Shown in pieces: positions 5,349 to 6,166 of a stretch of DNA of 6,166 nucleotides. The DNA comes from Myxococcales bacterium (lineage in GTDB: Bacteria; Myxococcota_A; Polyangia; Polyangiales; Polyangiaceae): contig JAHFDX010000101.1 in NCBI GenBank assembly GCA_023248785.1, forward strand, positions 1 through 6,166. Reading direction: 5' to 3'. How positions within the stretch are numbered: the first letter of the stretch is position 1; each line of letters starts with the position of its first letter. Under the pieces are notes generated by a model that made no database searches, had not been told where the DNA came from, and saw only the letters and a program-made list of their open reading frames with translations. Both the position numbers and the translations under genes were made by a program.

Positions 5349-5603
5349 ATGACGCTGCGTACACTTCTCGAACTCAATCTTGGCGAGTCGGCCACAGTGG
5401 CGCACTTCTCATCTCAGTTGGTCCGCGACATTGAGCTTGTCACGCAGCTTCGCGCGCTAGGTTTGTGCGAAGGGGCACGCGTCTTGCTCATTCGTCGCGC
5501 GCCTTGGTTGGGTCCGCTGCACGTTCGTATTGACGACTCGATCGAGCTCGCCGTTGCACGCGCAATCGCCGGCGAGCTCACCGTCGCAAAGGATCCGTCG
5601 TGA
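5349..5603 (+). CDS. feoA: Ferrous iron transport protein FeoA
   Basis: FeoA is a small cytoplasmic SH3-like protein that works with the FeoB ferrous iron permease. The 84 residues are typical. The core LRALGLCEGARVLLIRRAPWLGPLHVRI (split here as LRALGLCEGARV and LLIRRAPWLGPLHVRI, about 34-61) shows the usual LGL..G..V..RRAP..GP pattern, followed by the last strand and helix IELAVARAIAGELTV. The ATG lies 3 bp after the stop of the HAD gene with no clear Shine-Dalgarno, so it probably depends on translation of that gene. The stop overlaps the feoB start by 4 bp (GTGA). The neighbouring feoB confirms the call. Confidence 0.92.
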   Translation: MTLRTLLELNLGESATVAHFSSQLVRDIELVTQLRALGLCEGARVLLIRRAPWLGPLHVRIDDSIELAVARAIAGELTVAKDPS

Positions 5604-6166
5604 GCGAAAAGGCTGACGAACGAACGACCTTCGTTCTTGTCGGCCGCCCCAATGCGGGAAAGTCCACGCTCTACAACGTGCTTACGGGAGGGGCCGCGCG
5701 CGTCGGCAATTTCCCCGGAATCACAGTCGACGTTCTGGAGGGCCAGCTCGATCTAAGCCCCAACGAACCGCTCGCCACGTGCTGTGACTTGCCAGGCATC
5801 TACAACCTCCAAAAAGATGCATTGCCCGATACGGACGAAGGCGCCGCGCGCACGTTTCTTGAACGGATCCGGACCCAGCCAAAGCGTGCGGTACTTGTAT
5901 GGGTTATCGACGCAACGCAGCTTGCCGTCACCTTACCTCTTGCGCACGAACTTTGTGCGCTCCAACTGCCGATGGTCGTCGTGCTGACGCAAATTGATCT
6001 TCTAGGGTCACAATTGCCACGCACCGAGATGCTGGCCGACCACTTGGGATGCCCCGTGATTGCCGTAAGCGCGCGCGACAGCAGGGCAAGAGACACTTTG
6101 CGGTCTGCACTCACGCAAGCCCGCCGTCCAAAGCCCATCGCGGAAGGCGACGACAAAGCCCTCGCG
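5600..6166 (+). CDS. feoB: Ferrous iron transport protein FeoB, N-terminal GTPase domain (partial)
   Basis: FeoB is an inner-membrane Fe2+ transporter with a cytoplasmic N-terminal G protein domain. Only 189 codons are visible and the membrane part lies beyond the right edge. The start is GTG 5600, overlapping the feoA stop, with AAAGGA (5588-5593) 6 nt upstream. G1 is GRPNAGKST (15-23), and the FeoB-specific switch I is VGNFPGITVD (35-44). G3 is DLPG (63-66), followed by IYNL and a TDEGA segment as in other FeoB proteins. G4 is TQID (130-133), where most GTPases have NKxD or TKxD, and G5 is probably SAR (157-159). The P-loop GRPNAGKS differs from the usual FeoB GNPNxGK and resembles Era/Der, but the switch region and feoA partner make FeoB the best call. 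Confidence 0.94.
   Translation, partial: MSEKADERTTFVLVGRPNAGKSTLYNVLTGGAARVGNFPGITVDVLEGQLDLSPNEPLATCCDLPGIYNLQKDALPDTDEGAARTFLERIRTQPKRAVLVWVIDATQLAVTLPLAHELCALQLPMVVVLTQIDLLGSQLPRTEMLADHLGCPVIAVSARDSRARDTLRSALTQARRPKPIAEGDDKALA

Noticed and set aside
1..6166. Search for CRISPR arrays, insertion sequences, attachment sites and a larger defence system
   Set aside because: No regularly spaced direct repeats, transposase or integrase reading frames, or terminal repeats were seen. The only defence-like genes are vapBC.

Overview
The window looks like a piece of chromosome from a GC-rich Gram-negative bacterium. The protein style fits a deltaproteobacterial or Myxococcota-like lineage: the L27 has no N-terminal extension and carries a VRQVGS variant of its signature, and codons tend to end in C or G. 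This placement is an inference from protein appearance, not the result of a search. Almost all of the sequence can be assigned to known families. I see no clearly new multi-gene system, but several regulatory structures and one small unrecognised gene deserve attention.

Left part (1-2703, all minus strand). Read in the direction of transcription, the order is vapB, vapC, a small putative secreted protein, dapA, and dapB (cut by the window edge). dapA and dapB overlap by 4 bp (ATGA) and encode consecutive steps of diaminopimelate/lysine synthesis. vapB and vapC overlap by 4 bp (TTGA) and form a type II toxin-antitoxin pair of Phd/YefM-fold antitoxin plus PIN ribonuclease. The 268 bp between the small gene and dapA (1358-1625) shows nothing I can support as a gene.

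Divergent intergenic region (2704-2881). This region holds three inverted repeats in a row, a likely leaderless vapB promoter facing left, and a strong extended -10 promoter facing right for rplU. A roughly 70-nt rplU leader with several possible hairpins follows.

Right part (2882-6166, all plus strand). rplU-rpmA (ribosomal proteins L21 and L27) end in a good intrinsic terminator. After it comes a compact four-gene set: an enoyl-CoA hydratase/isomerase family protein, a HAD-superfamily hydrolase, feoA, and the GTPase domain of feoB (cut by the right edge). Their spacing is tight (35 bp or an 11-bp overlap depending on the HAD start, then 3 bp, then a 4-bp GTGA overlap), so the four are probably cotranscribed. 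feoA and feoB together specify ferrous iron uptake. Why a crotonase and a HAD hydrolase are joined to them is not clear from the sequence.
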